Shown: piece after piece, positions 8,356 to 16,766 of the stretch
How positions within the stretch are numbered: position 1 is the stretch's first letter
Layout: each line of letters opens with the position of its first letter
Source: Persicitalea jodogahamensis
GTDB lineage: Bacteria > Bacteroidota > Bacteroidia > Cytophagales > Spirosomataceae
NCBI RefSeq assembly: GCF_014651615.1
Contig: NZ_BMXF01000002.1
Span: 537,439-601,438 of the forward strand
Length of the DNA: 64,000 nt
Direction of reading: 5' to 3'
Position numbers and translations under genes: made by a program
The notes under the pieces: generated by a model
What the model saw: the letters and a program-made list of their open reading frames with translations, nothing else
Databases searched by the model: none
What the model was told of the DNA's origin: nothing

Positions 8356-9252
8356 ATGTATTTCGACCGACGAAGTTTCCTGAAAGCTGCCCCCTTGGGT
8401 ATACTTACTTCGAGTACCAGAATCGGGAAGCCAATCCTGCCAGGAAATCCCGCAGTTCATAAAGTACCCATCAAACTAAGCTGCAATCTCTACTCCTTCA
8501 ACGATCAGCTCACCAAAGGTGAAATGACGCTGGAAGAGGTATTCGCTTTCTGCTCCGACCTGGGCTTCGCGGCCGTGGATCCGACGGGCTACTACTTTCC
8601 CAACTACCCCGAAGTACCATCGGACAACTATATTTTTGAAATTAAGAAGAAAGCCTTTCGCCTCGGTCTGGATATCAGTGGCACGGGCATCCGGACAGAC
8701 CTCGCCAATGCTGACCCGACCCGACGTGCCGCCGACGTTGAACTGGTACGAAAATGGGTGGAAGTTGCCGCCAAGATGGACGCTCCTGTTCTCCGGGTTT
8801 TTGCGGGTAAAACTGTCCCGGCCGAACAAACCCAGCCTGCACTTGACCGGGCGGTGGAAAGCTTGAGAAAATGCGTCGGATTCGGCGAGAAGGCGGGCGT
8901 GATGATTGTCGTGCAAAATCACAACGAACTCCTCAAAACCGTGGAGCAGGTACTTTACATCCGCGAGAAAATCCCTTCCGAATGGTTGGGTATCAATCTC
9001 GATATCGGTAGCCTGCGGGCGGGTGATCCCTACGAAGAAATTGCCAAATTGGCCCCTTACGCTTATACCTGGCAGATTAAGGCAAGTGTCTACCGCCAGG
9101 GTGTCGAAGAAAAAACCGACGCTAAAAAGATTGTAAAAATCCTGAGGGATGCCGACTATCGTGGCTATATTCCCGTTGAAACCCTGAAGAGCGATCCAAG
9201 GATTCAACTTCCATTGTTTCTGGAAGAAATACGCACCGCTTTGCAGGGTTGA
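8356..9252 (+). CDS. Sugar phosphate isomerase/epimerase-like TIM barrel protein, exported
   Basis: Xylose isomerase-like (AP endonuclease 2) TIM barrel, probably acting on sugars in the periplasm. The N-terminus has a twin-arginine signal (DRRSFLKAA). Barrel metal-site-like elements include IVVQNHNELLK, LGINLDIGSL and IPVETLKSD near the end. The 298 residues match exported members of this family in Bacteroidota, which often sit with sugar catabolism genes. No such genes are adjacent here, so the substrate is open. Confidence 0.82.
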   Translation: MYFDRRSFLKAAPLGILTSSTRIGKPILPGNPAVHKVPIKLSCNLYSFNDQLTKGEMTLEEVFAFCSDLGFAAVDPTGYYFPNYPEVPSDNYIFEIKKKAFRLGLDISGTGIRTDLANADPTRRAADVELVRKWVEVAAKMDAPVLRVFAGKTVPAEQTQPALDRAVESLRKCVGFGEKAGVMIVVQNHNELLKTVEQVLYIREKIPSEWLGINLDIGSLRAGDPYEEIAKLAPYAYTWQIKASVYRQGVEEKTDAKKIVKILRDADYRGYIPVETLKSDPRIQLPLFLEEIRTALQG

Positions 9253-9377
9253 ATTTTGAGCAGTAAAGTTCTCATCACGCAAAGCGACAAAGGATTTTGA
9301 ACTAGAAGACAGGATAGCCAGTGATACCGATCCTCTGCTTACATTTAAGCCCCAATCAAACAATTTCTTAAAAGTAA

Positions 9378-9761
9378 ATGAAAATTATGCTCCAACTCGG
9401 CTCCATCATTGGTGCCCTCGCTGTCGGAATAGGTGCTTTCGGTGCCCATGCCCTGAAAGCCTCACTCGAAGCCTCAGGCCGCGCCGACACTTTTGAAACG
9501 GCGGTCAAGTACCAGTTCTACCACGCTCTGGCCATTGTGCTGATCGGGGTCTTGCTGACGAGGGCTGACATAGGCGCTATCAAATGGCTCAATTGGGCCG
9601 GTTATGCCTTCGCGGGCGGAGTGCTGATCTTCTCCGGCTCGCTCTACGCGATTTGCTTTACGGGCATCACCAAGTTTGGCGCGGTGGCACCCATCGGAGG
9701 CCTGCTCATGATTGCGGGCTGGATATTGCTGTTCTTAGCGGCGGGGAAGATGGATTTTTGA
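9378..9761 (+). CDS. DUF423 family membrane protein
   Basis: Small integral membrane protein of 127 residues with four hydrophobic helices. The family hallmark is near the N-terminus (GALAVGIGAFGAHALK, followed by TFETAVKYQFYHALA). The family is widespread (YgdD-like, TMEM256-like) and its biochemical role is not established. It stands between an exported isomerase-like gene and a convergent operon, with a repeat hairpin directly after its stop. Confidence 0.88.
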   Translation: MKIMLQLGSIIGALAVGIGAFGAHALKASLEASGRADTFETAVKYQFYHALAIVLIGVLLTRADIGAIKWLNWAGYAFAGGVLIFSGSLYAICFTGITKFGAVAPIGGLLMIAGWILLFLAAGKMDF

Positions 9762-9846
9762 AGTGGCAAAGTTCCAGAGTTCCAAAGGCGCAAAGTATGC
9801 CGGGGCAAGTCAACTCTGTACCTTTTTGGCTTTGCCCCTCTGTGCC
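9762..9846. repeat. Intergenic 'agtggcaaagt' family element (copy 2)
   Basis: The left part (AGTGGCAAAGTTCCAGAG from 9762) resembles the left arm at 2209. The right part (CTTTTTGGCTTTGCCCCTCT) is an imperfect complement. Like copy 1 it fills the gap between two convergent genes, directly after the DUF423 stop. Confidence 0.55.
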
Positions 9847-9855
9847 TCAAGAAAG

Positions 9856-10878
9856 CTAGTGCGCCGAAAGCAGCATCAAACTCGTCCGTACGATTTGCCC
9901 CATGGTTTGGCAATCCATAAAAGCCTGGTGCCGGTAGTGGCGGGCGAGGTCGCGGCGGAGCAGGGCGACGTACTCAGAGGAAGAAATGACGTCGTCGGCC
10001 ATGACGTCCATGATGTCATCGGCCCGTGATTTCTCGATGCGCATCCGGGTGGCGATCTGGGAGCGTTCCTCCATTTGGTACTGCCGTACGCTTTCGGAGG
10101 TCATGTACTTCATGCCTAATTCGATAATCGTGTTATTCTGCTTGAAATACTGCGGCATATACACCGTCTTTTTGCCTTCGTACGACTGCTGGTCGAAGTC
10201 GATGGCGCGGAAGCGGTAGTAGATTTCCTCAAAGTCGGGCGTGATATCTACCACGAAATTACTGGAATGCATATCGCCCAGTAGCCGCACGAAGCAACGC
10301 TCGTTGAACTTTACAAACTCTTTGCAGAGCCGGATCGGATTCAGGTTCAGGTCGGCGATCTGGGTCTTCAGAAACACATCGCCCGGAATCCCGGCGATAT
10401 GCTCTTCTACCAGCGACTGCCCGCTGGTCATGTAGCTCACCTGGTTGGGCGAGAAAATATCTTCCAGTTCCAGGCCATACACGCGTGAAGCGTCGGCATT
10501 CTTGATGTAAAAATAATCGAAGTTGTCGTTGATCTGATTCACGATCCTGATACGGAAGGGCCGCGTATTACCGTAGGTGCAGAGGTCCACCCGGTCTACC
10601 ATGAGGTGCTTCAGGATCGAGAGGTCGCCATCGACTTTCAGATGCGCATAAATGGTTTTAAGCGCCTGAAAAATATCCGCTGTGTCGCCGGGATCGTAGA
10701 AAACCGAAATCCAGAGCGTATCGTTGCCCTTATTGTCGTAGAGCGAAATGGCGTTGGAAAACCGCAGCAGGTCGGTGTAGTGAATTTGCAAAGGTACTTC
10801 CCGCTGGTACTTGACGAGGTACTCCCGCAGGTCGGTATTGATACGATAGGGGATTTTTTTCTTGCTGATGAGCGCCAT
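9856..10878 (-). CDS. Uncharacterised protein with kinase-like HxxN/DFD signature, in the rodA operon
   Basis: No named family recognised. ATG 10878 (MALISKKKIPYRI) is chosen: it lies 2 bases after the rodA stop, while a longer frame would run back into rodA. Near the middle, LLGDMHSSNFVVDI followed about 15 residues later by FRAIDFDQQ resembles the catalytic loop (HGDxHxxN) and metal-binding DFD of aminoglycoside-phosphotransferase/choline-kinase-like enzymes, with Leu in place of the first His. No glycine-rich ATP loop is obvious. The C-terminal 60 residues are helical and charged. There is no signal peptide, so it is probably cytoplasmic. Its position behind mrdA-rodA suggests a link to cell elongation, but this is inference. 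Confidence 0.7.
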   Translation of the reverse strand: MALISKKKIPYRINTDLREYLVKYQREVPLQIHYTDLLRFSNAISLYDNKGNDTLWISVFYDPGDTADIFQALKTIYAHLKVDGDLSILKHLMVDRVDLCTYGNTRPFRIRIVNQINDNFDYFYIKNADASRVYGLELEDIFSPNQVSYMTSGQSLVEEHIAGIPGDVFLKTQIADLNLNPIRLCKEFVKFNERCFVRLLGDMHSSNFVVDITPDFEEIYYRFRAIDFDQQSYEGKKTVYMPQYFKQNNTIIELGMKYMTSESVRQYQMEERSQIATRMRIEKSRADDIMDVMADDVISSSEYVALLRRDLARHYRHQAFMDCQTMGQIVRTSLMLLSAH

Positions 10879-10880
10879 AA

Positions 10881-12170
10881 CTATGTACGGGACAAAGTGT
10901 AGGGACGCTGGGAATCCATTTTCAGGAAGATGAAAAGCAGGATGGAGAACGACCATAGCGACGAGCCTCCGTAACTGAAAAAGGGCAGCGGAATCCCGAT
11001 AACGGGCATCAGACCGATGGTCATGCCGATGTTAATCATGAAGTGGAAAAAGATGATTCCCGCCACACAATAGCCGTACACCCGCGCGAAGCGGGTTCGT
11101 TGTCGTTCGGCCAGCACTACCAGCCGCATTATAAGCCCTACAAACAAACAAACGACTACCGCGCTGCCGATGAAGCCATGTTCTTCCCCCACAGTGCAGA
11201 AAATGAAATCGGTACTTTGCTCGGGAACGAAATCGAATTTAGTCTGAGTACCTTCCAGGAATCCCTTGCCGGCCAGTCGCCCCGACCCAATGGCGATCTT
11301 GGACTGAATGACATTCCAGCCCGCGCCGCGCGGATCGGAATAGGGGTCTACCAGGACCATGATACGGCTGCGCTGGTGCTTTTGCAGGACGTTGTTGATA
11401 AAAAAGTCCATCCCAAATACCACCGCGATCATCAGCCCGGCCACTACTACGGTAGCCGTGGTGCCGCCGTTTTTGCGGGTACCCTTGGGCATCAGCCAGA
11501 TTACCAGCCCAGCCACTACGAGAATACCGAGTGCGATAAACCACTTCAAAACCAGCAGCGTGAGCACGATCAGTATCGCCATCACCATACCGACGGCGGG
11601 AATGATACCCGGCATCCCTTCGCGGTACAGCATTACGGCGAAAGAGGCAAAAACCAGCATAGAGCCCGTTTCGTTGGACAAAAGAATGAGCAGCGCCGGA
11701 AGGCAGATGATCCCTGCGATGGGAACGTAGTCTTTCCAGGAGCGGGTGAGGCTCACCGCTGGGTCGCTCAGGTACTTGGCCAGCGCCAGGCTGGTGGCCA
11801 GCTTGGCAAATTCGGCGGGTTGAATGGAAAAAGCGCCAACCTTGATCCAGGAACGCGAGCCGTTGATTTCGCTACCCGCAAAAAGTACCGCAATGAGCAG
11901 CAGTACGAAAAGTCCGTAGATTACGTAGGCAAAAGTGTCATAAAACTTATAATCAACAACCAAAATGCAGATGATCAGCAGCACCGTCGTGCCGATCCAC
12001 ATCATCTGTACGCCAGCCCGGTGCGAAAGATCAAAGATATCTGTCGGTACTTCGGGGCTATACACAGCGGCATAGATGTTGAACCACCCGATCAGCACGC
12101 AGAGAATGTAGATCAGTACTGCGATCCAATCGAGATTTTGCGTTAAGGTTTTATTTTTCCGAGGAGCCAC
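10881..12170 (-). CDS. rodA: RodA, rod-shape SEDS peptidoglycan glycosyltransferase
   Basis: SEDS-family membrane glycosyltransferase that polymerises lipid II in lateral wall synthesis with PBP2. About ten membrane segments are present. Family signatures include NGSRSWIKVG, FIFCTVGEEHGF and a C-terminal GIPLPFFSYGGSS motif. The start is placed at GTG 12170 (then APRKNKTLTQNLDW, which matches typical RodA N-termini). The longer frame from ATG 12218 adds 16 residues that are encoded by an intergenic repeat. The gene follows mrdA on the same strand and precedes the kinase-like gene by 2 bases, so the three form an operon. Confidence 0.93.
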   Translation of the reverse strand: MAPRKNKTLTQNLDWIAVLIYILCVLIGWFNIYAAVYSPEVPTDIFDLSHRAGVQMMWIGTTVLLIICILVVDYKFYDTFAYVIYGLFVLLLIAVLFAGSEINGSRSWIKVGAFSIQPAEFAKLATSLALAKYLSDPAVSLTRSWKDYVPIAGIICLPALLILLSNETGSMLVFASFAVMLYREGMPGIIPAVGMVMAILIVLTLLVLKWFIALGILVVAGLVIWLMPKGTRKNGGTTATVVVAGLMIAVVFGMDFFINNVLQKHQRSRIMVLVDPYSDPRGAGWNVIQSKIAIGSGRLAGKGFLEGTQTKFDFVPEQSTDFIFCTVGEEHGFIGSAVVVCLFVGLIMRLVVLAERQRTRFARVYGYCVAGIIFFHFMINIGMTIGLMPVIGIPLPFFSYGGSSLWSFSILLFIFLKMDSQRPYTLSRT

Positions 12171-12181
12171 CTGCTGATTTT

Positions 12182-12231
12182 GAATGAGTGAATTAGAGAA
12201 TGAGTGAATATTTTTCACTCGCTTACTCTCC
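12182..12231. repeat. 'gaatgagtgaat' repeat between mrdA and rodA (copy 2)
   Basis: GAATGAGTGAATTAGAGAAT then GAGTGAATA, followed by an imperfect complement TTCACTCGCTTACTCTCC. It overlaps the mrdA stop and would encode the first residues of rodA if the ATG at 12218 were used. Confidence 0.6.
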
Positions 12232-14160
12232 TGGTGAAGTGGTCTCCTTCGTCTTGGAGACAGGCTTAGCTTTCTTTTCGGCCAGCGGGGTGTCGAGTTC
12301 TTTCTTCTTAGTCGAATCTTTTATCTCGGGCTTTTTCGGAGCGGGAGCGGCTATGTGGGGCATGTAGTTTTTGTGGAGAATGTAGTTCTCGATAGCCTTG
12401 TTTTCCGTTTTGCCTTTCAAGTACCGTTCAATGACCAGGTTAGCGACCGGAGCTGCCGATACCCCTCCCCAAACACCGTTTTCGACGAAGGCCGCAATGG
12501 CGATCTTGGGGTTGTCGGCGGGCGCAAAGCCGATAAAGATGGCGTGGGCCGCTCCTTTTTTATTTTGGGAAGTACCCGTTTTTCCCGCAATCTGCACATC
12601 TGCAATTCGGGCCAGACGCATCACGGTGCCTGCTTCTACCGCCCCGACCATGCCAGGGATGACGGTCTCGAAGTGCTTTCTGTCGATGCCCGTTTCGTGC
12701 CGTATTTTGTACTCAGGCAGCGGATTGTCTTTCTTGCCTATGCCACTGACGATATGGGGGGTGTAGTAGTATCCCCGGTTGGCGATGATGGCTGCCACGT
12801 TGGCCATTTTCAGAGGAGTAATCAAAAGCTCGCCCTCACCGATGCTGAGCGAATACACATTCGAGAACTTCCAGCGCTTCACGCCATACACTTTGTCGTA
12901 GTATTCCACGTCGGGGAGGCTGCCTTTGTACTCGCTGGGCAGGTCCACACCGAGCCGTTCCCCAATACCGAATTTGGCGACCTGATCGTGCCACTTGGCC
13001 AGCCCCGTCCTGGATGCCTCATAGGTATTGCTGAGGTCGTTATTGTAAAGCATACTTTGAAAAACCCGGTAAAAGTAGGGGTTGCAGGAGTGCTGAACGG
13101 CCTGAGGAACGCTATTGCCGTGACCGCCGCCGTGGCATTTCATGGGTACACCGGCGTGCGAAAAGGCTGTGTTGGATGAAATCGCGCCCTGCTGCAAGGC
13201 CGCCAAAGCCTGGATCACCTTAAAAGTGGAACCCGGGCGGTAACTGGCCATGACCGGACGGTTGAACAGCGGCTTGTACGGGTTCTCGGCTAGCTCCCGA
13301 TAATTTTCGGAGAAGTGACGCGTAGCTAGTTTATTAGGGTCGTAGTTGGGGGCGGAAACGATGGCCAGAATTTGTCCGGTGCTGGGTTCTATAGCCACTA
13401 CACTGCCTACTTTATTGACCATCAGGCTGTCGGCGTATTGTTGTAAGTCGAAGTCGATGCCCGTGTAGAGGTTTTTCCCGGCCACGGCCATGGTATCAAG
13501 TTCGCCGTCCTTCCAGGAGCCCTTGACTACGCCATTTACATTCTGCATTACGAACTTGACGCCCCGACGGCCCCGGAGTTCTTTTTCGTAAAAACTTTCC
13601 AGTCCGCTCTGTCCGTAGTAATCGCCCTGCTGATAATAAAAGCCTTCCTGTTTTTTCAGTTGTCCTCCGGTGATCTCGCTGACGTAGCCGAGCGAATTGG
13701 CCATCGTCGGGGCCGTGTATGTACGCATGGAACTTTTGGCAAACTCGAAACCGGGGTAATCCACCATGATATCCTGGATGCGGGCAAAATCCTCCCGGGA
13801 TAGTTGCCGAATAAACATCGAAGGCTTGGCGCGCGAATAACTGGCTGCGGCCGTCATGAGGCTGTCGAAAGTATGGCGCTCGATATTGAGAAGGCGGCAG
13901 AATTGCAGCGTGTCCTGCACCTTGGCCTTATAAGGTGTTACCAGTAAGTCGTAGACGGGCGTATTATAGACCATCAGCTTGCCGTTGCGGTCATAAATCT
14001 GCCCCCGAAAGGGTACTTCGGTGATTCGCTTGATGGAGTTGGCTGACGACTCGATCGAGTAACTGTCGTCCAGGACTTGCAAATGGAAGAGACGAAGAAG
14101 ATAGGCGGTGCCTATCAGCCCAAAAAAGGTAATGATTACAAAACGTCGATTATCAAGCAT
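12223..14160 (-). CDS. mrdA: Penicillin-binding protein 2 (elongasome transpeptidase)
   Basis: Class B PBP that cross-links peptidoglycan together with RodA. One N-terminal membrane helix (VIITFFGLIGTAYLLRLFHL) and a dimerisation/pedestal domain to about 250 come first. The transpeptidase domain has Ser311 in GSTFK, Ser358-x-Asn360 in HSCN and Lys527 in KTGTS. The C-terminal tail (about 605-645) is rich in Lys, Pro and Thr and low in complexity. 645 residues is normal for Bacteroidota. It is the first gene of the operon seen here. mreB/C/D are not adjacent. Confidence 0.95.
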   Translation of the reverse strand: MLDNRRFVIITFFGLIGTAYLLRLFHLQVLDDSYSIESSANSIKRITEVPFRGQIYDRNGKLMVYNTPVYDLLVTPYKAKVQDTLQFCRLLNIERHTFDSLMTAAASYSRAKPSMFIRQLSREDFARIQDIMVDYPGFEFAKSSMRTYTAPTMANSLGYVSEITGGQLKKQEGFYYQQGDYYGQSGLESFYEKELRGRRGVKFVMQNVNGVVKGSWKDGELDTMAVAGKNLYTGIDFDLQQYADSLMVNKVGSVVAIEPSTGQILAIVSAPNYDPNKLATRHFSENYRELAENPYKPLFNRPVMASYRPGSTFKVIQALAALQQGAISSNTAFSHAGVPMKCHGGGHGNSVPQAVQHSCNPYFYRVFQSMLYNNDLSNTYEASRTGLAKWHDQVAKFGIGERLGVDLPSEYKGSLPDVEYYDKVYGVKRWKFSNVYSLSIGEGELLITPLKMANVAAIIANRGYYYTPHIVSGIGKKDNPLPEYKIRHETGIDRKHFETVIPGMVGAVEAGTVMRLARIADVQIAGKTGTSQNKKGAAHAIFIGFAPADNPKIAIAAFVENGVWGGVSAAPVANLVIERYLKGKTENKAIENYILHKNYMPHIAAPAPKKPEIKDSTKKKELDTPLAEKKAKPVSKTKETTSPGE

Positions 14161-14333
14161 TTAGTCCTAAAAATATTCCTGCCCCACAAATTTTCCCGCG
14201 AAGTTCGCCAGAATATGTTAAGAATCAAAGGGAGTTTACGAGTCTATAAGTTTAAAGTTTATGAGCTCGTGCCGCCGGAGACTCGTGTGACAAACTCATG
14301 CATTCACGGACTCAAGAACTCCTTAACTTTCAA

Positions 14334-15344
14334 CTAAAAACCTGCTCCTTTCGCTTTCGTCCGAATTCGGCAGAGGTAGCCGTCGGCCGTTACATATAGA
14401 GTACTTCCGTCATCACCCCAGGCGCAATTGGCAGTGGCCTGCCCGGTTTCGATGCGGCCCAGTAGCTTGCCTTCTGGGCTTAATACTAAAATGCCGCCCG
14501 GCCCGGTGGTCCAGATATTGCCCGCCTGATCTAACTTTAAGCCGTCAGGAAGTCCCTGCAATCCCTTCTTTACCAACGGCGTAGCATCGTAGAAAAGTTT
14601 CCCACTACCCAAACTACCATCGTTCTGGACCGGATACTTCATCACCACAGCCCGCTCCGGGTCCGATTGCGCCACGTAAAGCGTCTTTCCATCGGGCGAG
14701 AAGGCGAGCCCGTTGGGCCGCGTCAGGTTTTCAATGACCCTAGTGACCTCCCCGTCAGGAGCGATCCGGTACACGCCAAAGGCATCGATTTCGCGCGTGG
14801 GGTCGTCCGCCTTTTTGGGCATGCCGTAGGGTGGGTCGGTGAAGTAGAAACTACCATTGCCCGCGTGCTGCACCACGTCGTTGGGGCTGTTGAAACGCTT
14901 GCCTTGGTAGCGGTCGGCAAGGGTGATTTTGCCGCCGCCCGTCAGCGGCATGGCCGATACGCGGCGGTCGCCGTGTTCACAGCTAATCAGGCGACCTTTA
15001 TCATCGATCGTCAGGCCGTTGCTGCCGGGTTCGTCGCCATAGGTACCGCGTCCGGTAAAGCCCGAAGGTTTGAGAAAAACGGAAATTCCCTCCTTTTCAC
15101 TCCACTTGAATATCGTATTCTGCGGTACATCCGAAAAAATCAGATAGCCGCCATCTTTGATCCATACCGGCCCTTCCGACCAGTCAAATCCTGTCGCAAG
15201 TACTTCAAGTTTGGTGCCCTTCGGAATTAATTTTTCGAAGCTTGGGTCGTCGTACTGGATTTGGCCGAGGGTAGGGTAAAGGGTTTGGGCCATGGTAGTG
15301 AAAGTGGTACAAAGTAGGAGAGCGAACAAAAGGATTGGCCTCAT
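14334..15344 (-). CDS. SMP-30/gluconolactonase/LRE family secreted lactonase
   Basis: Six-bladed beta-propeller that would hydrolyse sugar lactones using a divalent metal ion. It starts with a signal peptide (LFALLLCTTFTTMAQ). Propeller features include FDWSEGPVW at the start, GSNGLTIDDKGRLISCEHGD, NSPNDVVQ with FTDPPYG, and RPNGLAFSPDGKTLYV. These contain the Glu, Asn and Asp positions that bind metal in this family. 336 residues is typical. It is a likely periplasmic sugar-catabolism enzyme with no partner genes nearby. Confidence 0.9.
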   Translation of the reverse strand: MRPILLFALLLCTTFTTMAQTLYPTLGQIQYDDPSFEKLIPKGTKLEVLATGFDWSEGPVWIKDGGYLIFSDVPQNTIFKWSEKEGISVFLKPSGFTGRGTYGDEPGSNGLTIDDKGRLISCEHGDRRVSAMPLTGGGKITLADRYQGKRFNSPNDVVQHAGNGSFYFTDPPYGMPKKADDPTREIDAFGVYRIAPDGEVTRVIENLTRPNGLAFSPDGKTLYVAQSDPERAVVMKYPVQNDGSLGSGKLFYDATPLVKKGLQGLPDGLKLDQAGNIWTTGPGGILVLSPEGKLLGRIETGQATANCAWGDDGSTLYVTADGYLCRIRTKAKGAGF

Positions 15345-15470
15345 AAGTTTTTCAAAAATAGAGTTTTAGCTTTCTATAAAGAAAGCTTCTTCATTTATTC
15401 TTTTTACTCTAAGATCTGGCCTATGTATTTTTTTTTCCATTTTTAGAAATCAATTACCAATCCCCACACC

Positions 15471-15638
15471 ATGAGCCACATAACCACACCCAAAGACGCT
15501 TTCATTGCCGAAATTGCCAGCTATCAGCAACTCGACCCTGCCGCCGAATCGTTCGTACGCGAGCGGCTACGCGTTACTGACTATGAAAGAAAGGGGTTGC
15601 AACTCCTTTATATGACTTTTCCAACTTCCATTTTTTAG
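15471..15638 (+). pseudogene. Truncated frame resembling a Crp/Fnr-type N-terminus
   Basis: A 55-codon frame (MSHITTPKDAFIAEIASYQQ then LDPAAESFVRERLRVTDYER). The pattern LDPxxxxFVRxRLRxxxYxR resembles the helix before the cyclic-nucleotide-binding roll in Crp-like regulators of Bacteroidota. The sequence then changes to an unrelated, AT-rich stretch and stops. No remaining part of a cNMP-binding or DNA-binding domain follows. It is probably the 5' stump of a gene disrupted at about 15590. It could also be an independent small gene. Confidence 0.35.
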
Positions 15639-15639
15639 T

Positions 15640-16023
15640 ATGAGCCATCTTCCAAAATTTACTGTTTACGCTGTTGTACTTTGTCTGGTTTGTGGTTGTG
15701 GCAAGCCACTTGCTGATCTGGGTGTTGCCGGTAAAGTAGTTGGCAAGGATAATTGTAGGCTCTTCAACGGGAAACAAGCCTGGATTGTTGACGTAGACGC
15801 ATCTACAGTCATAAATCCGAAAAATCAGAAACTTACATTCTCGTCTGGAATCGTAAATGGAAAAGTTTACAACAACTTGATCCGAGTATACTCTCCCTTC
15901 AACGAAAAAGATACTATCAAGAAAATAGCTTTTTTCGACTTAAACTTGATTGAAGCGAGCTGTGATAGTTCTTCTATAGAAATGCTTAGTTACGAGACAG
16001 ATGGTTATGGAGAGTATAATTGA
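15640..16023 (+). CDS. Hypothetical lipoprotein-like protein
   Basis: Family not recognised. It has 127 residues, with an N-terminal hydrophobic segment followed by Cys (VYAVVLCLVCGCGKP) that could serve as a lipobox. The mature part has alternating polar and hydrophobic residues typical of a small beta domain (KQAWIVDVDASTV and IRVYSPFNEKD). The base composition is more AT-rich than the flanking genes. It sits between a truncated frame and another orphan secreted protein. Confidence 0.55.
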   Translation: MSHLPKFTVYAVVLCLVCGCGKPLADLGVAGKVVGKDNCRLFNGKQAWIVDVDASTVINPKNQKLTFSSGIVNGKVYNNLIRVYSPFNEKDTIKKIAFFDLNLIEASCDSSSIEMLSYETDGYGEYN

Positions 16024-16226
16024 TGGTGCTCTGTGGTCAGAGATCTCCATAGTCTTCTTCGGTACAGTGGCCGCAGGAATGCGGTCAAATGTTATTCGAT
16101 CTCTTTTTATAGGTTGAAACTTTGTAACATGAAATTTCTTACAGAAATACTACACAGTTAAAACAGGACGTTTGTTGAATATCGATTTGATAGATAGTGC
16201 CTTGCTCCCTCAACATAATCTTCTAT

Positions 16227-16733
16227 ATGAAAAACTGTGCCTTAGTTTTATCCATAGTACTTTTCCTAAGCATTCATAATAGCTTTGGACAAAGTGTTCT
16301 GCAAGTCAGTCATCTTTCTACTGCAAAAATCACCACGATCAAGAAAGGAGATAATGTACAACTTTATTACGCTCTCCCTGACGGTGAAAGTATATTTATT
16401 TATGGTTCGGTTCGACAAATTAATGATAATCAAGTACTTCTAAGTAACGGTGCAGAAGTAAGCATTGATCGTATATTGAATGTGGATCGGGTTCCGCTCA
16501 AACGAATTATACCGATGGCGGCCCTTTTTGGAGTAGGAATCGGCGTAGTAGGAGTCGCTACTGGCGGAACGGTCCTTGTTCCAGCAATAGCTGCTACCCC
16601 GGCGATAACCTTTACTCTCTTTAACACGCTCAAGTACAATCGCCGACATCTTAAGCGCAACGAAGTGGGCCGCACTGTAGAATTGCAGATTGTCGCTACA
16701 GATAATAATCCGACCTTTGGAATGGTACGTTAG
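16227..16733 (+). CDS. Hypothetical secreted/membrane protein
   Basis: Family not recognised. ATG 16227 gives a clear signal peptide (CALVLSIVLFLSIHNSFGQ); an in-frame start at 16197 is unlikely. A short beta-rich domain follows (about 35-85: DNVQLYYALPDGESIFIYGS, VLLSNGAEVSI). Then comes a Gly/Val/Ala-rich hydrophobic stretch (about 98-130: AALFGVGIGVVGVATGGTVL) that is probably one or two membrane helices, and a basic tail (KYNRRHLKRNEVG). The composition is AT-rich like the preceding gene. Confidence 0.6.
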   Translation: MKNCALVLSIVLFLSIHNSFGQSVLQVSHLSTAKITTIKKGDNVQLYYALPDGESIFIYGSVRQINDNQVLLSNGAEVSIDRILNVDRVPLKRIIPMAALFGVGIGVVGVATGGTVLVPAIAATPAITFTLFNTLKYNRRHLKRNEVGRTVELQIVATDNNPTFGMVR

Positions 16734-16766
16734 AACTACCAGTAGGTTCATTCCAAGCGTCCAATA

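Noticed and set aside
11043-12146. Long plus-strand frame opposite rodA
   Set aside because: It is the antisense shadow of the rodA membrane helices; composition is His/Gln/Asp-rich and matches no family.
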